A stretch of DNA of 64,000 nt from Pelagibacteraceae bacterium AG-404-P08 (GTDB lineage: Bacteria > Pseudomonadota > Alphaproteobacteria > HIMB59), in the NCBI GenBank assembly GCA_003216195.1, contig QCJF01000003.1, positions 1 to 64,000 on the forward strand. The letters run 5' to 3'. Below are positions 1 through 10,170 of this stretch, in pieces. Under the pieces are notes generated by a model. The model was given only the letters and a program-made list of their open reading frames with translations. It ran no database searches and was not told the DNA's origin. A program made the position numbers and the translations under genes. Each line of letters starts with the position of its first letter. The stretch's first letter is position 1.

Positions 1-582
1 GATGTAATTGCTTTGTTTTTAAATAGAAAACATTTTGAATATAAAATTTTATGGTCAATTGCACCATATTCTTTATTGGGGGTTATTATTGGAACAATCT
101 TGTTTAAATTTATCAATTTATCAATGATAAGTATTTTTATTGGATCAATTTCCTTACTATATGTTTTGCTCAATTACTTAATCGCAGACAACAGAAATTT
201 AAAAAAAATACCCTTTTATGGAAGTAAATCTTTTTGGGGAGCACTAGCGGGGTTTACTAGTTTTGTACTTCACTCTGGAGGATTGCCATTAAATATATAT
301 TTTATGTCAATTTATAATAAAAAAGTGCAGTTTGTTGCAGGGGTAGTTTTTTCTATTGCTTTAATAAATTTATTTAAATTAATCCCGTATTTCTATTTGG
401 AAATATTAAACTTTGAGAAGTTATATAGTTATTTAATTTTTTCACCAATTGCAGTAATAGGAGTTATTTTGGGGCACTGGATGAATAGTAAACTTTCAGA
501 TAATTCTTTTTTTACCATCATTAATATTTTTGTAGTAATAGGCTCGCTTCGATTAGTTTATTTGGGTTTAGTCGGTTTATAA
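1..582 (+). CDS. TauE/SafE (TSUP) family membrane transporter, 5'-truncated by window start
   Basis: Multi-TM protein, open frame continues to window edge; resembles C-terminal half of TSUP permeases. Confidence 0.7.
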   Translation, partial: DVIALFLNRKHFEYKILWSIAPYSLLGVIIGTILFKFINLSMISIFIGSISLLYVLLNYLIADNRNLKKIPFYGSKSFWGALAGFTSFVLHSGGLPLNIYFMSIYNKKVQFVAGVVFSIALINLFKLIPYFYLEILNFEKLYSYLIFSPIAVIGVILGHWMNSKLSDNSFFTIINIFVVIGSLRLVYLGLVGL

Positions 583-933
583 TATCTTTTCTAAAATATT
601 GATTAATTCAAATTCATTTTTAAATTCATTCATTTGTTTCTTATCTATTAATATTTTGTATTCACCTTCTTTTTCCTCAAGACATATAGGCAGGTCATCT
701 TTGTAATTTAAAAGATTAAATTCTTCCAATTCTTCAGAATGTAGAAACTTAAAATTATGTGATGAGCCCTCTATAAATTTCCTCCACGTCTCGCGCATTT
801 TCAGGTCGTGAGTAATTTTACATAAATTGCAATCATAGGTGCTCGGGGAGGCATATTTATGGACTGTATCAATAATATAGTTCCATTTACCACCTTTGGC
901 GTTATAGACAAAAATTATGTTTTTATTGTTCAT
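577..933 (-). CDS. Conserved protein of unknown function with SPSTYxCNLC motif
   Basis: ORF track starts at 1017, but internal Met ([15 protein letters not shown]) gives start at 933, overlapping the metW end by 11 nt; resembles uncharacterised proteins with an ISPSTYxCxLC-like signature. Confidence 0.65.
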   Translation of the reverse strand: MNNKNIIFVYNAKGGKWNYIIDTVHKYASPSTYDCNLCKITHDLKMRETWRKFIEGSSHNFKFLHSEELEEFNLLNYKDDLPICLEEKEGEYKILIDKKQMNEFKNEFELINILEKIL

Positions 934-1519
934 TAGTAATATGGAATAGAACTTCTTTACAAAATAAATTTGAAGGAATTTTACCGTTTTCAAATTTCTT
1001 TTGAGAAAGGACATCAAAAGTTGAAATTATTTTTAGATCTAAATCTGTTGCTAATTTTTTAAAATCTTTGATGCTACATGGGTGAATATAATCAGTATTA
1101 TACCAGTGATCACTATTTGCTTTTTTTAAAAGAGAGTCAAAACTTCCTGTTAAAAGAAAATTTGAAATTTTACTCAGACGTGCTGAATTATTAAAGCTGA
1201 CAATGATATTTTTACTTACTTTTTTAAGTGTGTTTAGCAATTGGTCTGGTTCTTGAACTGCCTGAATTGTCTGAGTCAAAAGACAATAATCGAATTGATT
1301 AAATGGAAAATCTTCAACTATTAAATTTATATCGCCGTGTATTACATCTAGTCCTTTTTCCAAACATTTAATTACTTTTTCTTGATTTAATTCCACTCCT
1401 TGAGCACTTATTCCTTTATTTTCTAGGTAAGTGATTAGCTCTCCATCAGAACAACCAATATCCAACACCTTTGAGTTTTCTGGAATTAAATTTAAAATGA
1501 TCTCATAGTCTTTTCTCAT
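923..1519 (-). CDS. metW: Methionine biosynthesis protein MetW (SAM-dependent methyltransferase fold)
   Basis: [16 protein letters not shown] motif, directly downstream of and overlapping metX. Confidence 0.93.
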   Translation of the reverse strand: MRKDYEIILNLIPENSKVLDIGCSDGELITYLENKGISAQGVELNQEKVIKCLEKGLDVIHGDINLIVEDFPFNQFDYCLLTQTIQAVQEPDQLLNTLKKVSKNIIVSFNNSARLSKISNFLLTGSFDSLLKKANSDHWYNTDYIHPCSIKDFKKLATDLDLKIISTFDVLSQKKFENGKIPSNLFCKEVLFHITNEQ

Positions 1520-2637
1520 TTTATTCCCTTTAAAAATCCCTGAGCAACTTTAAAAAATTGTGGCTCATTTAATAAAAAACTATCGTGACCTCTATCTGAT
1601 ACGACTTCAGCAAAACTAACATTGGACCCAATAGAATTTAGTAAAGATACTATCTCTCTTGACTCTTTTGTTGGAAATAGCCAATCACTGGTAAATGATA
1701 AAACTAGAAATCGGATCGAATTCTCAATTATAGTTTTTTTATTTGCAATAATCTCATCTTTCACGTCAAAATAATCCATTGCTCGAGTCATATATAGATA
1801 GCTATTTGCATCAAATCGATCAACAAAAGATCTACCTTGATAACGAAGATAACTTTCGACCTGAAAGTCTATTCCAAAGCCAAAAGATAAATCATTTTTT
1901 TCTTGTAAATTTCGACCAAATTTATTTTGAAAAGCTTTCTCAGATAAGTAAGTAATATGAGCTATCATTCTAGCAACAGAGAGACCATTCTCAGGTTTTT
2001 CATTACTCTCCAAATATCTTCCATTTTGCCAATTAGGATCCAACATAATGGATTGCCTTCCTGCCTCGTCAAATGCAATATTTTGGGCAGAGTGTTTCAA
2101 TGAACCTGCTATACTCATAATAGATCTTACACTCTCCGGATAAGTAGCAGCCCATTGTAGAACTTGCATCGCACCCATGGAACCACCAGCTACAGAAAGC
2201 AATTTGGATATTCCAAGCTCATCAACAAGTATTTTTTGTACTCTCACCATATCTCTAATCGTTATGGTGGGAAAATCTAAACCATATATTTTTGAGGTAT
2301 CAGGATTAGTATCATTAGGACCTGTTGTTCCAACACAGCCCCCAAGAACATTCGAGCAGATAACATAGTATTTATTCGTATCAATAGGCTTATCGGGTCC
2401 AATCATTAATTCCCACCAACCATTTTTTTTAGTTATAGGATTTTCTTCTGCAGGGAATTGATCACCAGTTAATGCATGACAAACCAAAATCGCATTATTT
2501 TTTTGAGCATTAAGACTTCCATATGTTTGATAAGCAATTTGAAAATTTTTAATTTTTTTACCAGAGTCCAATGGTAGCTCTTCTTGGCATTTCAGTAAGA
2601 AACCTGGATATTCAGTATTTGCAATTATTTCTCTCAT
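1516..2637 (-). CDS. metX: Homoserine O-acetyltransferase
   Basis: [25 protein letters not shown] nucleophile elbow, DRGHDSFL C-terminal catalytic His motif. Confidence 0.96.
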   Translation of the reverse strand: MREIIANTEYPGFLLKCQEELPLDSGKKIKNFQIAYQTYGSLNAQKNNAILVCHALTGDQFPAEENPITKKNGWWELMIGPDKPIDTNKYYVICSNVLGGCVGTTGPNDTNPDTSKIYGLDFPTITIRDMVRVQKILVDELGISKLLSVAGGSMGAMQVLQWAATYPESVRSIMSIAGSLKHSAQNIAFDEAGRQSIMLDPNWQNGRYLESNEKPENGLSVARMIAHITYLSEKAFQNKFGRNLQEKNDLSFGFGIDFQVESYLRYQGRSFVDRFDANSYLYMTRAMDYFDVKDEIIANKKTIIENSIRFLVLSFTSDWLFPTKESREIVSLLNSIGSNVSFAEVVSDRGHDSFLLNEPQFFKVAQGFLKGIK

Positions 2638-2667
2638 TTTTAAACCTGTTCGAAAGATAACTGCGGG

Positions 2668-2722
2668 AGATACGCTTTAGCTGTTTTACACCCGCAAGCT
2701 GCTATCAAATCGGTGAAACTGG
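2668..2722 (-). promoter_or_regulatory. SAM-II type riboswitch upstream of metX
   Basis: Transcript GTTTCACC-GATTTG-ATAGCA-GCTTGC-GGGTG-TAAAACA-GCTAAAG matches the SAM-II layout (P1 CACC/GGTG, GAUUUG loop, GCUUGC, distal GCUAAAG pseudoknot strand). Confidence 0.85.
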
Positions 2723-2800
2723 AATTTAAGGCTTTTTGGATTAATTTTCAATATAAAATGATGATATTTTCTTTATATAGTTTATTTATTATGAAAAATT

Positions 2801-3856
2801 ATGAAAAATAGCCAACCAAAAAATACCTACAACGGTGGAGCAGAAGTATTTAAAGGGTATGTAAGGCTTTCATCAAATGAGAACAACTATGGCCCAGCTA
2901 AATCTGTAAAGTCATTAATAAAAAAAAATATTAAATTTTCAAATATCTATCCAGAGCTTGATGGAGAGAGTTTAATTAATCAAATTGCTAAAACTTATAA
3001 AATAAATAATAGACAAATTATATTAGGCGCAGGCTCAGATGAAGTTCTCCAAATGATATATGCTACTTTTTCAAAACCCAATGATGAAGTCGTTTTTACT
3101 AAATATGCTTTTGCTATGTATTCAATCTACGCAAAACACTTTAGATGCAAAGTAAAAAAATATGATGATAAAGAATTTCAATTTAAATTAGAAAATTTAA
3201 ATAAAATTATCAGCTCAAAAACAAAAATTGTTTTTTTAGCTAACCCCAATAATCCTACTGGGTCTATTTTTTACAAAAATGAATTAATTAAATTTTTAAA
3301 TAAAGTAAGTAAAAAAACAATTATTGTTCTAGATTCAGCATACTGTGAATACATTAGAGATAAAAAATATGATGATGGAATGCAATTAGTTAAAAAATAT
3401 TCTAATTTAATTATAACAAGGTCTTTTTCAAAAATATTTGCTCTAGGCGGCTTAAGAGTAGGTTGGGGATATGCTAATTCAAAGCTTATTTCTCAACTCT
3501 ATCAATATAAAAAGCCTTTTAATGTATCAAGATTGTCATGCATTGCAGCCCAAGAGTCTTTGAAAAATAAAAAATGGATTAATGACTCTGTAAAAAATAA
3601 TTTTGTAAACAAATCTCTTACTTGTAGAGGTCTAAATAACAAATTATTTGAAACTATTGATACTCAGGCTAATTTTATCCTTTTAAAGTTTAAAAGTTCA
3701 TCAATAACTCAAAAATTTGTTGATTTTTTACACTCCAATAAAATTACAGTCAGATCATTGTCATCATATGGATTACATAATTTTGTTAGGATGACCATTG
3801 GAACAAAAAGTGACATGAAAAAGGCAGTAAAAACAGCCAATAAATTTAATGTTTAA
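2801..3856 (+). CDS. hisC: Histidinol-phosphate aminotransferase family (class I/II aminotransferase)
   Basis: SSNENNYGPA N-terminus, NPNNPTG, SFSKIFALGGLRVGW PLP-lysine motif. Confidence 0.88.
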   Translation: MKNSQPKNTYNGGAEVFKGYVRLSSNENNYGPAKSVKSLIKKNIKFSNIYPELDGESLINQIAKTYKINNRQIILGAGSDEVLQMIYATFSKPNDEVVFTKYAFAMYSIYAKHFRCKVKKYDDKEFQFKLENLNKIISSKTKIVFLANPNNPTGSIFYKNELIKFLNKVSKKTIIVLDSAYCEYIRDKKYDDGMQLVKKYSNLIITRSFSKIFALGGLRVGWGYANSKLISQLYQYKKPFNVSRLSCIAAQESLKNKKWINDSVKNNFVNKSLTCRGLNNKLFETIDTQANFILLKFKSSSITQKFVDFLHSNKITVRSLSSYGLHNFVRMTIGTKSDMKKAVKTANKFNV

Positions 3857-4745
3857 AAATATTCTCATAATTGGTTTTGGAATGATTGGATCATCAATAG
3901 CAAGATCAGTAATTAAAAAATACAAAAATGTTAATATTTTTGCCTTTGATAAATCCAATAACCTCAAAATTAGAATTAATAAATCAAAATTAAATAATGT
4001 AAAAGTTTTGAAATCACTTCAAGAAATCAACAATTTAAATATTGATCTCATAATTATTTGTGTACCTATGCTCCAGTATCAATCTATATTCAAAAAACTT
4101 AGCAACATTAATTTAGATAAAACAATTGTTACAGATGTGGGCTCAACAAAAGTAAATATAGAAAAATTATATAATCAAAAAAAATATAAATTTAATTTTA
4201 TTCCCTCACACCCAATAGCGGGTATTGAAAAAGCTGGACTGGAGAATGGATTTGATGGACTATTTACAAATAGATATAATATTATTTGTCCTTTAAAAAA
4301 ATCTTCCAAGACAAACATCAATAAGATAGTTAGGTTTTGGAAGTCACTAAATATGAAAATAGAAATTATGTCTGCAAAAGAGCATGATAGAGTGCTTAGC
4401 TTGACTTCACATTTGCCTCATTTAATTTCCTATTCATTAGTTTTGACGGCAATGAAAAAAGAATCTTCACTAAATTCAAAGCTTGTTAAATTTTCTGCTG
4501 GCGGATTTAGAGACTTTACTAGAGTAGCAGGAAGTGATCCAGAAATGTGGAGGGATATATTTTTAGCAAATAATTCTCAAATTCAAAAATTAACTAATAA
4601 TTTCATAAGTGAATTAAAAAAATTTTCTAAAACCCTCAATCAGGGAAATTCTAAGAATTTACTAACAAAATTAAAGAAGACCAAAAACGTAAGAGATAGA
4701 ATTGTTAAGGCAAGACAGGCAGGAAAGTTTATTCCTAATGATTAA
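3849..4745 (+). CDS. tyrA: Prephenate/cyclohexadienyl dehydrogenase
   Basis: GFGMIGSSIAR NAD-binding motif, SHPIAGIEKAGLENG, LTSHLPHLISYSL. Confidence 0.88.
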   Translation: MFKNILIIGFGMIGSSIARSVIKKYKNVNIFAFDKSNNLKIRINKSKLNNVKVLKSLQEINNLNIDLIIICVPMLQYQSIFKKLSNINLDKTIVTDVGSTKVNIEKLYNQKKYKFNFIPSHPIAGIEKAGLENGFDGLFTNRYNIICPLKKSSKTNINKIVRFWKSLNMKIEIMSAKEHDRVLSLTSHLPHLISYSLVLTAMKKESSLNSKLVKFSAGGFRDFTRVAGSDPEMWRDIFLANNSQIQKLTNNFISELKKFSKTLNQGNSKNLLTKLKKTKNVRDRIVKARQAGKFIPND

Positions 4746-5406
4746 GGCTATTTATCTCCATTTTGAGTTTATTTAAAAATTCTTGCTTGCTTAACCCTGG
4801 AGGTATCGGTTCTTTAAACTCTACTGTTATGGAGCCTTTATGAATCTGATTATTTTTAGGCCAAAATTTTCCAGAATTTAAAGCAATAGGCACAACTGGC
4901 TTGTTCAAAGACTTGTACATAGAATAAATTCCAGGTTTTAAATCAGGAAGATCCTTAAAGGTTGTTCTGGTTCCCTCGGGAAAAATTATTACAGGTCTAT
5001 GATCTAAATATTCGGCTGTTTGCTGATTTACGTAACGTAGACTATGGATTCCTTGTTTTCTATCAATAGCAATCATTCCCAATTTTTTAAGATAGGTCCC
5101 AAATAATGGAATATTCAATAATTCTTTTTTTAAAATATATGCAGGATTATAAAAGAGCTCATTAAAGTATATTGTTTCAAACATTGACTGATGTTTGCTT
5201 GCATAGAGATAACCTTTTTTGTGAGCAAAATCAGAATTAATTACTTCTATATTAATTCCAAACAGTTTTAAAATTACTGTCATGTTTCTTGTAAAGAAAA
5301 GAACAAAAAATCTAAATTTTGTATATTTGAAGGGAAGGCCTAACAAAGAAATAATTAATACAATAGCAGTTGTAAAATAAAATGTTATTAAAAAACTAAA
5401 TTTCAT
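4735..5406 (-). CDS. plsC: 1-acyl-sn-glycerol-3-phosphate acyltransferase
   Basis: KHQSMFET (HX4D-like, with E) and FPEGTRT motifs. Confidence 0.88.
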   Translation of the reverse strand: MKFSFLITFYFTTAIVLIISLLGLPFKYTKFRFFVLFFTRNMTVILKLFGINIEVINSDFAHKKGYLYASKHQSMFETIYFNELFYNPAYILKKELLNIPLFGTYLKKLGMIAIDRKQGIHSLRYVNQQTAEYLDHRPVIIFPEGTRTTFKDLPDLKPGIYSMYKSLNKPVVPIALNSGKFWPKNNQIHKGSITVEFKEPIPPGLSKQEFLNKLKMEINSLNH

Positions 5407-5962
5407 ATTTTTTTATAAAAACTAATTTTGAGACAATTAACTTAATGTATTCCTCTACCAATTTTTCAAAAGGAATGACTATATCACTATTGCTCACAGA
5501 ATAAGGAGTTACTTTCAAACCTGATAGTTGATTAAATAAAAATTCTGCACGTTGCATATGTAAATCTGAAGTAATTAATAAAATCGATTTTATTTTTTTT
5601 TCTAAGGCCCAATATCTTGTTTCTAATGCATTTTCATATGTATTTTTTGATAAATATCCAACCTCAATACAACATTCAACAATGTTTTGATCAAAGTTAA
5701 GAATATTCACTAATACAACTTCTGAATTAAAGGTATTATCAACACCAGAAATAAACAACTTATTTTGATTAGATTTTTCAATTTGTTTATAACCCTCAAT
5801 TATTCTCTCTCCTTTCCCCCCTGTTAATACAACAATCGCATCAACATTAAAGTTACTTACAGAACCATGAGATAAATTATTTTTAAATTTAATTAAACCA
5901 AGAGTTAAAAATAATAAAATTAAGGCGATTATAATATTTACACGCTTTAAAAATATTATCAT
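5396..5962 (-). CDS. YdcF/ElyC family (DUF218) protein
   Basis: DAIVVLTGGKGERI, SENTYENALETRYWA-like, LLITSDLHMQRA motifs. Confidence 0.85.
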   Translation of the reverse strand: MIIFLKRVNIIIALILLFLTLGLIKFKNNLSHGSVSNFNVDAIVVLTGGKGERIIEGYKQIEKSNQNKLFISGVDNTFNSEVVLVNILNFDQNIVECCIEVGYLSKNTYENALETRYWALEKKIKSILLITSDLHMQRAEFLFNQLSGLKVTPYSVSNSDIVIPFEKLVEEYIKLIVSKLVFIKKYEI

Positions 5963-7149
5963 TACATGATCTCATTTTTACATAGATCTTCTAAGGTATC
6001 ACGAGATCGGATAACACGATACTCATCTTTGTTGAATAATACCTCTAGAGGTCGAGGTCGACTATTATAAGTTGAGGACATAGAGGATCCGTAAGCACCA
6101 ACATTCATAAATACTATATTGTCTCCAACTTTTATCTTGGGGAGTTCAATATCTTTTACAAAATAATCAGTAGACTCACAAATTCCACCTGCAATATCAT
6201 AAATTTCAACATCCTTTGATTTGTTTGAAACTTTTATTGGTGGCTTTAGGTCATACAAAGCGGGACGTATGTATTCAGAAAATGAACAGTCAATAATAGC
6301 AATTTTCTTATTGCCACTATTTTTTATGTATAAAACTTTACTGATAAGTTCACAACTATCAGCTACTATAAATCTTCCAGGTTCAAAAATAATATTATAA
6401 TTTTTACCACTAAGTATTTTGTTACAATTATTTTTCCAACTATCAAAATTGATTTCTTTATCTGAGTGATCAAGAACAGCAAATCCTCCACCAAAATCTA
6501 AAGTATCAATATTTATATTATTTTTAAGATTTTGCTCATCTGCTATTTTGATTAGATTTTCATATGAACCAAGTAACTTCTGATAATCAGTTATTTGACT
6601 TCCTATATGAACAGAAAGTGTTTTTAAGTTTACCCCCTCTAAATTAGAGATTGTATCGAAGTCAATTTGATCAATTGAAATACCGAACTTACCTCCTGAT
6701 AAACCAGTAGTAATCTTATCCATGGTCGACCCATCAATATCGGGGTTTATTCTGATACCAATATTTGTTTTTAGCCCCTTACTTAAAGAGTATTTATTTA
6801 TGAATTCAACTTCCTCAATATTTTCAACATTTATAGAGTGAATTTTCTGCGTGATAGCGTACTTTAAATCAAAATCAGTTTTTCCTGGCCCATCGAATAT
6901 AATATCCTCAGGTTCAAATCCGGCTTTCAATGATTTAAATAGTTCACCAGCAGAGACAACTTCAGCACCAAAACCACAACGATGAATAAGGTTTAAAATT
7001 GCAAGGTTAGGATTAGCTTTGACGGCAAAATTAAATTTTCTAGGAAACTCTAATTCTAAATTCTTTAGGAAATTTATCTTATTTTTAATTTTATCCTCAT
7101 CATAAAGATAAAAAGGACTAGAAAACTCTTTTAATATTTTATCCAGCAT
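5962..7149 (-). CDS. lysA: Diaminopimelate decarboxylase
   Basis: FAVKANPN PLP-lysine motif, HIGSQ, EPGRFIVADSC, GGICESTDYF. Confidence 0.95.
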   Translation of the reverse strand: MLDKILKEFSSPFYLYDEDKIKNKINFLKNLELEFPRKFNFAVKANPNLAILNLIHRCGFGAEVVSAGELFKSLKAGFEPEDIIFDGPGKTDFDLKYAITQKIHSINVENIEEVEFINKYSLSKGLKTNIGIRINPDIDGSTMDKITTGLSGGKFGISIDQIDFDTISNLEGVNLKTLSVHIGSQITDYQKLLGSYENLIKIADEQNLKNNINIDTLDFGGGFAVLDHSDKEINFDSWKNNCNKILSGKNYNIIFEPGRFIVADSCELISKVLYIKNSGNKKIAIIDCSFSEYIRPALYDLKPPIKVSNKSKDVEIYDIAGGICESTDYFVKDIELPKIKVGDNIVFMNVGAYGSSMSSTYNSRPRPLEVLFNKDEYRVIRSRDTLEDLCKNEIM

Positions 7150-7298
7150 TATTCGCTCTCAGGGTAATCATAGTCATCATTAGGAGGAAATGGATATTGA
7201 GATTTATCTACAACACCCTCCGGTAATTTATTAGGTTTTTGGTTTCCACAGCCAATGATAAATATGGGCAATAATATTATTAATAAAAACTTGATCAT
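7149..7298 (-). CDS. Small LptM/YifL-like lipoprotein (49 aa)
   Basis: Not in ORF track; translated as MIKFLLIILLPIFIIGCGNQKPNKLPEGVVDKSQYPFPPNDDYDYPESE*; lipobox-like IIGC, sits between argH and lysA with ATGA and TAATG overlaps. Confidence 0.75.
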   Translation of the reverse strand: MIKFLLIILLPIFIIGCGNQKPNKLPEGVVDKSQYPFPPNDDYDYPESE

Positions 7299-8686
7299 CT
7301 TACTCTAAGAAATTTAATATATTTTTTAATCACTCTAGAAACCTCTTTTGGATTAGAGCTCATGGGTGTTTTTTTTCTTGATAGACTGTTATTTATATCA
7401 ACATATTTATAAATATTTTTATCAATTGATTTTTGAAATTTTTGGTATTCATCAATTTTTATTTGTGAGAGATTTTTATTATTTTTTTGAGCATAATTTA
7501 CTATATCAGCAATAATTTTATAAGAGTCTCTGAAAGGTATTTTCTTTTCTATAACTAGATAGTCTGCTAAATCTGTAGCTGTAGCAAAATAATTATTGCA
7601 TAAATCTCTTCCAATAGATTTTTCAAAATTAGATTTTTTCATAACTTTTTCCATAATTTTAATACAGCTTATTAACTCATCATAACAATCAAATATTATC
7701 CTTTTATCCTCCTGAAAATCTTTAAAATAAGTTAAAGGAAGATTTGAAACGATATTTGAGAGTTCTATTGACTTAATTCTAATGCTATTTGTTTTTGATC
7801 TTACAAGTTCTAATGAGTCAGGATTTCTTTTTTGAGGCATAATGGAACTACCTGTAGAATATTCACTACTTATATTAAATAATTTCATGAAATTACTTGA
7901 CCATAAAATTAGCTCAGATGATAATTTACTTAAATGCGTCGCAGTTAAAGAGCTAGCATGGAGAAAATACATGCAAAAATCACGATCACTTACACCATCC
8001 ATAGAATTATTTTTAGATTTTGAAAAATGTAAACTTTTATTTAGTAAACTTACATCTAAATTATAATTACTACCTGCTAAAGCAGCACTGCCTAATACAT
8101 TTTCATCACTGTTATTTATACAAAAATCAAAATAATTTAAGTCTCTTTTAAACATCTCTAAATATGCAATTAAGTGATGAGCCAAAGATACAGGTTGTGC
8201 CACTTGCAAATGAGTAAATCCAGGAATAATAGTTTCTTCATTTCCACGAGCTTGATTTAAAATAGACTTCATTAAATTCTTGATTTCTTCTTGTAAATTT
8301 TTGGAGGCTTTGATTGTCCATAATCTAGTATCAGTTGCTACCTGATCATTACGAGATCTTCCAGTATGTATCTTATTAGCTACATCACCTATCTTTTTAT
8401 TGAGGAAAGACTCTACATTCATGTGAATATCCTCATTTTTTTTTGAAAATTTTAGTCTACCTTTTTTATTATCATTCAATATTGAATTTAATCCTTTTTG
8501 AATAGTTAGAGATTCTTTTTTTGAAATAACTTTTAGTTTTACTAAAGCTTTTACATGTGCACTTGTAACAGCAATATCCTCTTCAATTAATCTTTTATCA
8601 ATATCAATTGAGCTATTAAAATCATCCATTAAACTGGAAGTGCTTTTATTAATTGTGGTTGATAGTATTTTACTTTTCTTATTCAT
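7295..8686 (-). CDS. argH: Argininosuccinate lyase
   Basis: GRSRNDQVATD, GSSIMPQKRNPDSLE signature. Confidence 0.96.
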   Translation of the reverse strand: MNKKSKILSTTINKSTSSLMDDFNSSIDIDKRLIEEDIAVTSAHVKALVKLKVISKKESLTIQKGLNSILNDNKKGRLKFSKKNEDIHMNVESFLNKKIGDVANKIHTGRSRNDQVATDTRLWTIKASKNLQEEIKNLMKSILNQARGNEETIIPGFTHLQVAQPVSLAHHLIAYLEMFKRDLNYFDFCINNSDENVLGSAALAGSNYNLDVSLLNKSLHFSKSKNNSMDGVSDRDFCMYFLHASSLTATHLSKLSSELILWSSNFMKLFNISSEYSTGSSIMPQKRNPDSLELVRSKTNSIRIKSIELSNIVSNLPLTYFKDFQEDKRIIFDCYDELISCIKIMEKVMKKSNFEKSIGRDLCNNYFATATDLADYLVIEKKIPFRDSYKIIADIVNYAQKNNKNLSQIKIDEYQKFQKSIDKNIYKYVDINNSLSRKKTPMSSNPKEVSRVIKKYIKFLRVR

Positions 8687-8703
8687 GATTTTAGTAATTT
8701 AAA

Positions 8704-8904
8704 TTATCTTGATAAATATATTATCGCAGCGAATACTAAAACAGCAATACCTTGAAACAATACTCTCATTCGCATAAGTTTGTTACTGTGTTTTTTATTA
8801 AAATTTCCATTTTTTGCCATAGCTATTACACCAATCACAACCATGAGAAGTGCTAAAATCATGGATACGACTAAAACAAAAGGCAATACGGTAGATGAAA
8901 ACAT
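8704..8904 (-). CDS. HIG1-domain twin-transmembrane protein
   Basis: 66 aa, two TM helices, HIG1-like loop. Confidence 0.65.
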   Translation of the reverse strand: MFSSTVLPFVLVVSMILALLMVVIGVIAMAKNGNFNKKHSNKLMRMRVLFQGIAVLVFAAIIYLSR

Positions 8905-8961
8905 GGTAAATAGTTATCAAATTATCTATAAATGTCTAATTATTAAATTTAAGAAGAATTG

Positions 8962-9564
8962 ATGAAGAAAATTGTATTATTTTTGCATGGTTATGGATCT
9001 AATGGAAATGACCTAATTTCCTTAAAAGATTACATATCTTTGGAAAAAGAAGAAACTGAATTTATATCTCCTAATGCCCCGGAACCCTGTGAATTCAATT
9101 ATTTTGGGTATCAGTGGTTTCCTTTAAAAGAAAGATCAATTGAAGAATTAAAAGATGGCCTAAAATCAGCCTTCTTTCATCTTGAAAAAATAATTGAAAA
9201 AATAATTTATGAACACGCAGTTGACGAAACTCAGATTTCTATCATTGGTTTCTCTCAAGGCTCTATGTTGGCGACATATTATGCTCTACAAAAAAATTTA
9301 AATTTTCACAGTATCATTTCATTATCAGGTTCATTGCCAAAAGAAATTTTAAATGATTTGAAAATATCTGAAATCAAATCTACTTTTTTAATTTTTCATG
9401 GAAAAATGGACGATGTCGTACCATTTAATAGGGCAGTTGAGACAAATTCGTTTTTGGAATCAAAAAAATTTTCTAGTAAATTGATTTTAGATGATAACTG
9501 TGCACATTCAATTAGCCCAATTGCTTTAGATGAGATTAACAAGCTGTATGAAAACTGGAATTAA
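8962..9564 (+). CDS. Carboxylesterase/phospholipase (alpha/beta hydrolase)
   Basis: LHGYGSNGNDL, GFSQGSMLA, FHGKMDDVVPF; ATG at 8962 preferred over TTG at 8959. Confidence 0.88.
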   Translation: MKKIVLFLHGYGSNGNDLISLKDYISLEKEETEFISPNAPEPCEFNYFGYQWFPLKERSIEELKDGLKSAFFHLEKIIEKIIYEHAVDETQISIIGFSQGSMLATYYALQKNLNFHSIISLSGSLPKEILNDLKISEIKSTFLIFHGKMDDVVPFNRAVETNSFLESKKFSSKLILDDNCAHSISPIALDEINKLYENWN

Positions 9565-9609
9565 TAAACTATTAAACATACTTTTTTTTGGATATGTTAA
9601 TATAAAATC

Positions 9610-10170
9610 ATGATTAACTCGAATCATTGTCCATCTTTAGTATTAAATGCAGATTACCGGCCTCTTAGCTATTTCCCCTTATCTATATGGAGTTGGAAAG
9701 ATACGGTAAAAGCAGTTTTTCTCGACAGAGTTAATATAGTTGAAGAATATGATCAAAAGGTTTCATCCCCATCATTTGAAATAAAGCTCCCTAGCATTAT
9801 CGCACTCAAAGATTACATACCACATAGTCATAAACCTGCATTTACAAGATTTAATGTTTTTTTGAGAGATGATTTCACATGTCAATATTGCAATGATAAA
9901 TTTTCAACAAAAGAATTAACTTTCGATCATTTGATACCTCGTTCAAAAGGTGGATTGACAAATTGGGAGAACGTTGTGACTGCATGTTCAAAATGTAATT
10001 GGACCAAAGGAAGTAGGGATTTAAGTCAAGTTGGTTTTAAATTGCTTAGAAAACCTAAAGAACCCTCTCAATATTCTTTAAGATTAAAAAGTAAAAATTT
10101 CCCCTCTGATTATCTTCATTCGAGTTGGAGAGATTATTTATATTGGGATAGTGTCTTAGAGAAGGACTAA
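9610..10170 (+). CDS. HNH endonuclease family protein
   Basis: CQYCNDKFSTKELTFDHLIPRSKGGLTNWENVVTACSKCNWTKG HNH/zinc motif. Confidence 0.9.
   Translation: MINSNHCPSLVLNADYRPLSYFPLSIWSWKDTVKAVFLDRVNIVEEYDQKVSSPSFEIKLPSIIALKDYIPHSHKPAFTRFNVFLRDDFTCQYCNDKFSTKELTFDHLIPRSKGGLTNWENVVTACSKCNWTKGSRDLSQVGFKLLRKPKEPSQYSLRLKSKNFPSDYLHSSWRDYLYWDSVLEKD

Noticed and set aside
2177-2368. Plus ORF inside metX
   Set aside because: Antisense shadow of the conserved nucleophile-elbow region
9610-10170. HNH endonuclease as a defence or mobile nuclease
   Set aside because: Single HNH protein of a type widespread in alphaproteobacteria, with no intron, toxin, phage or restriction partner nearby
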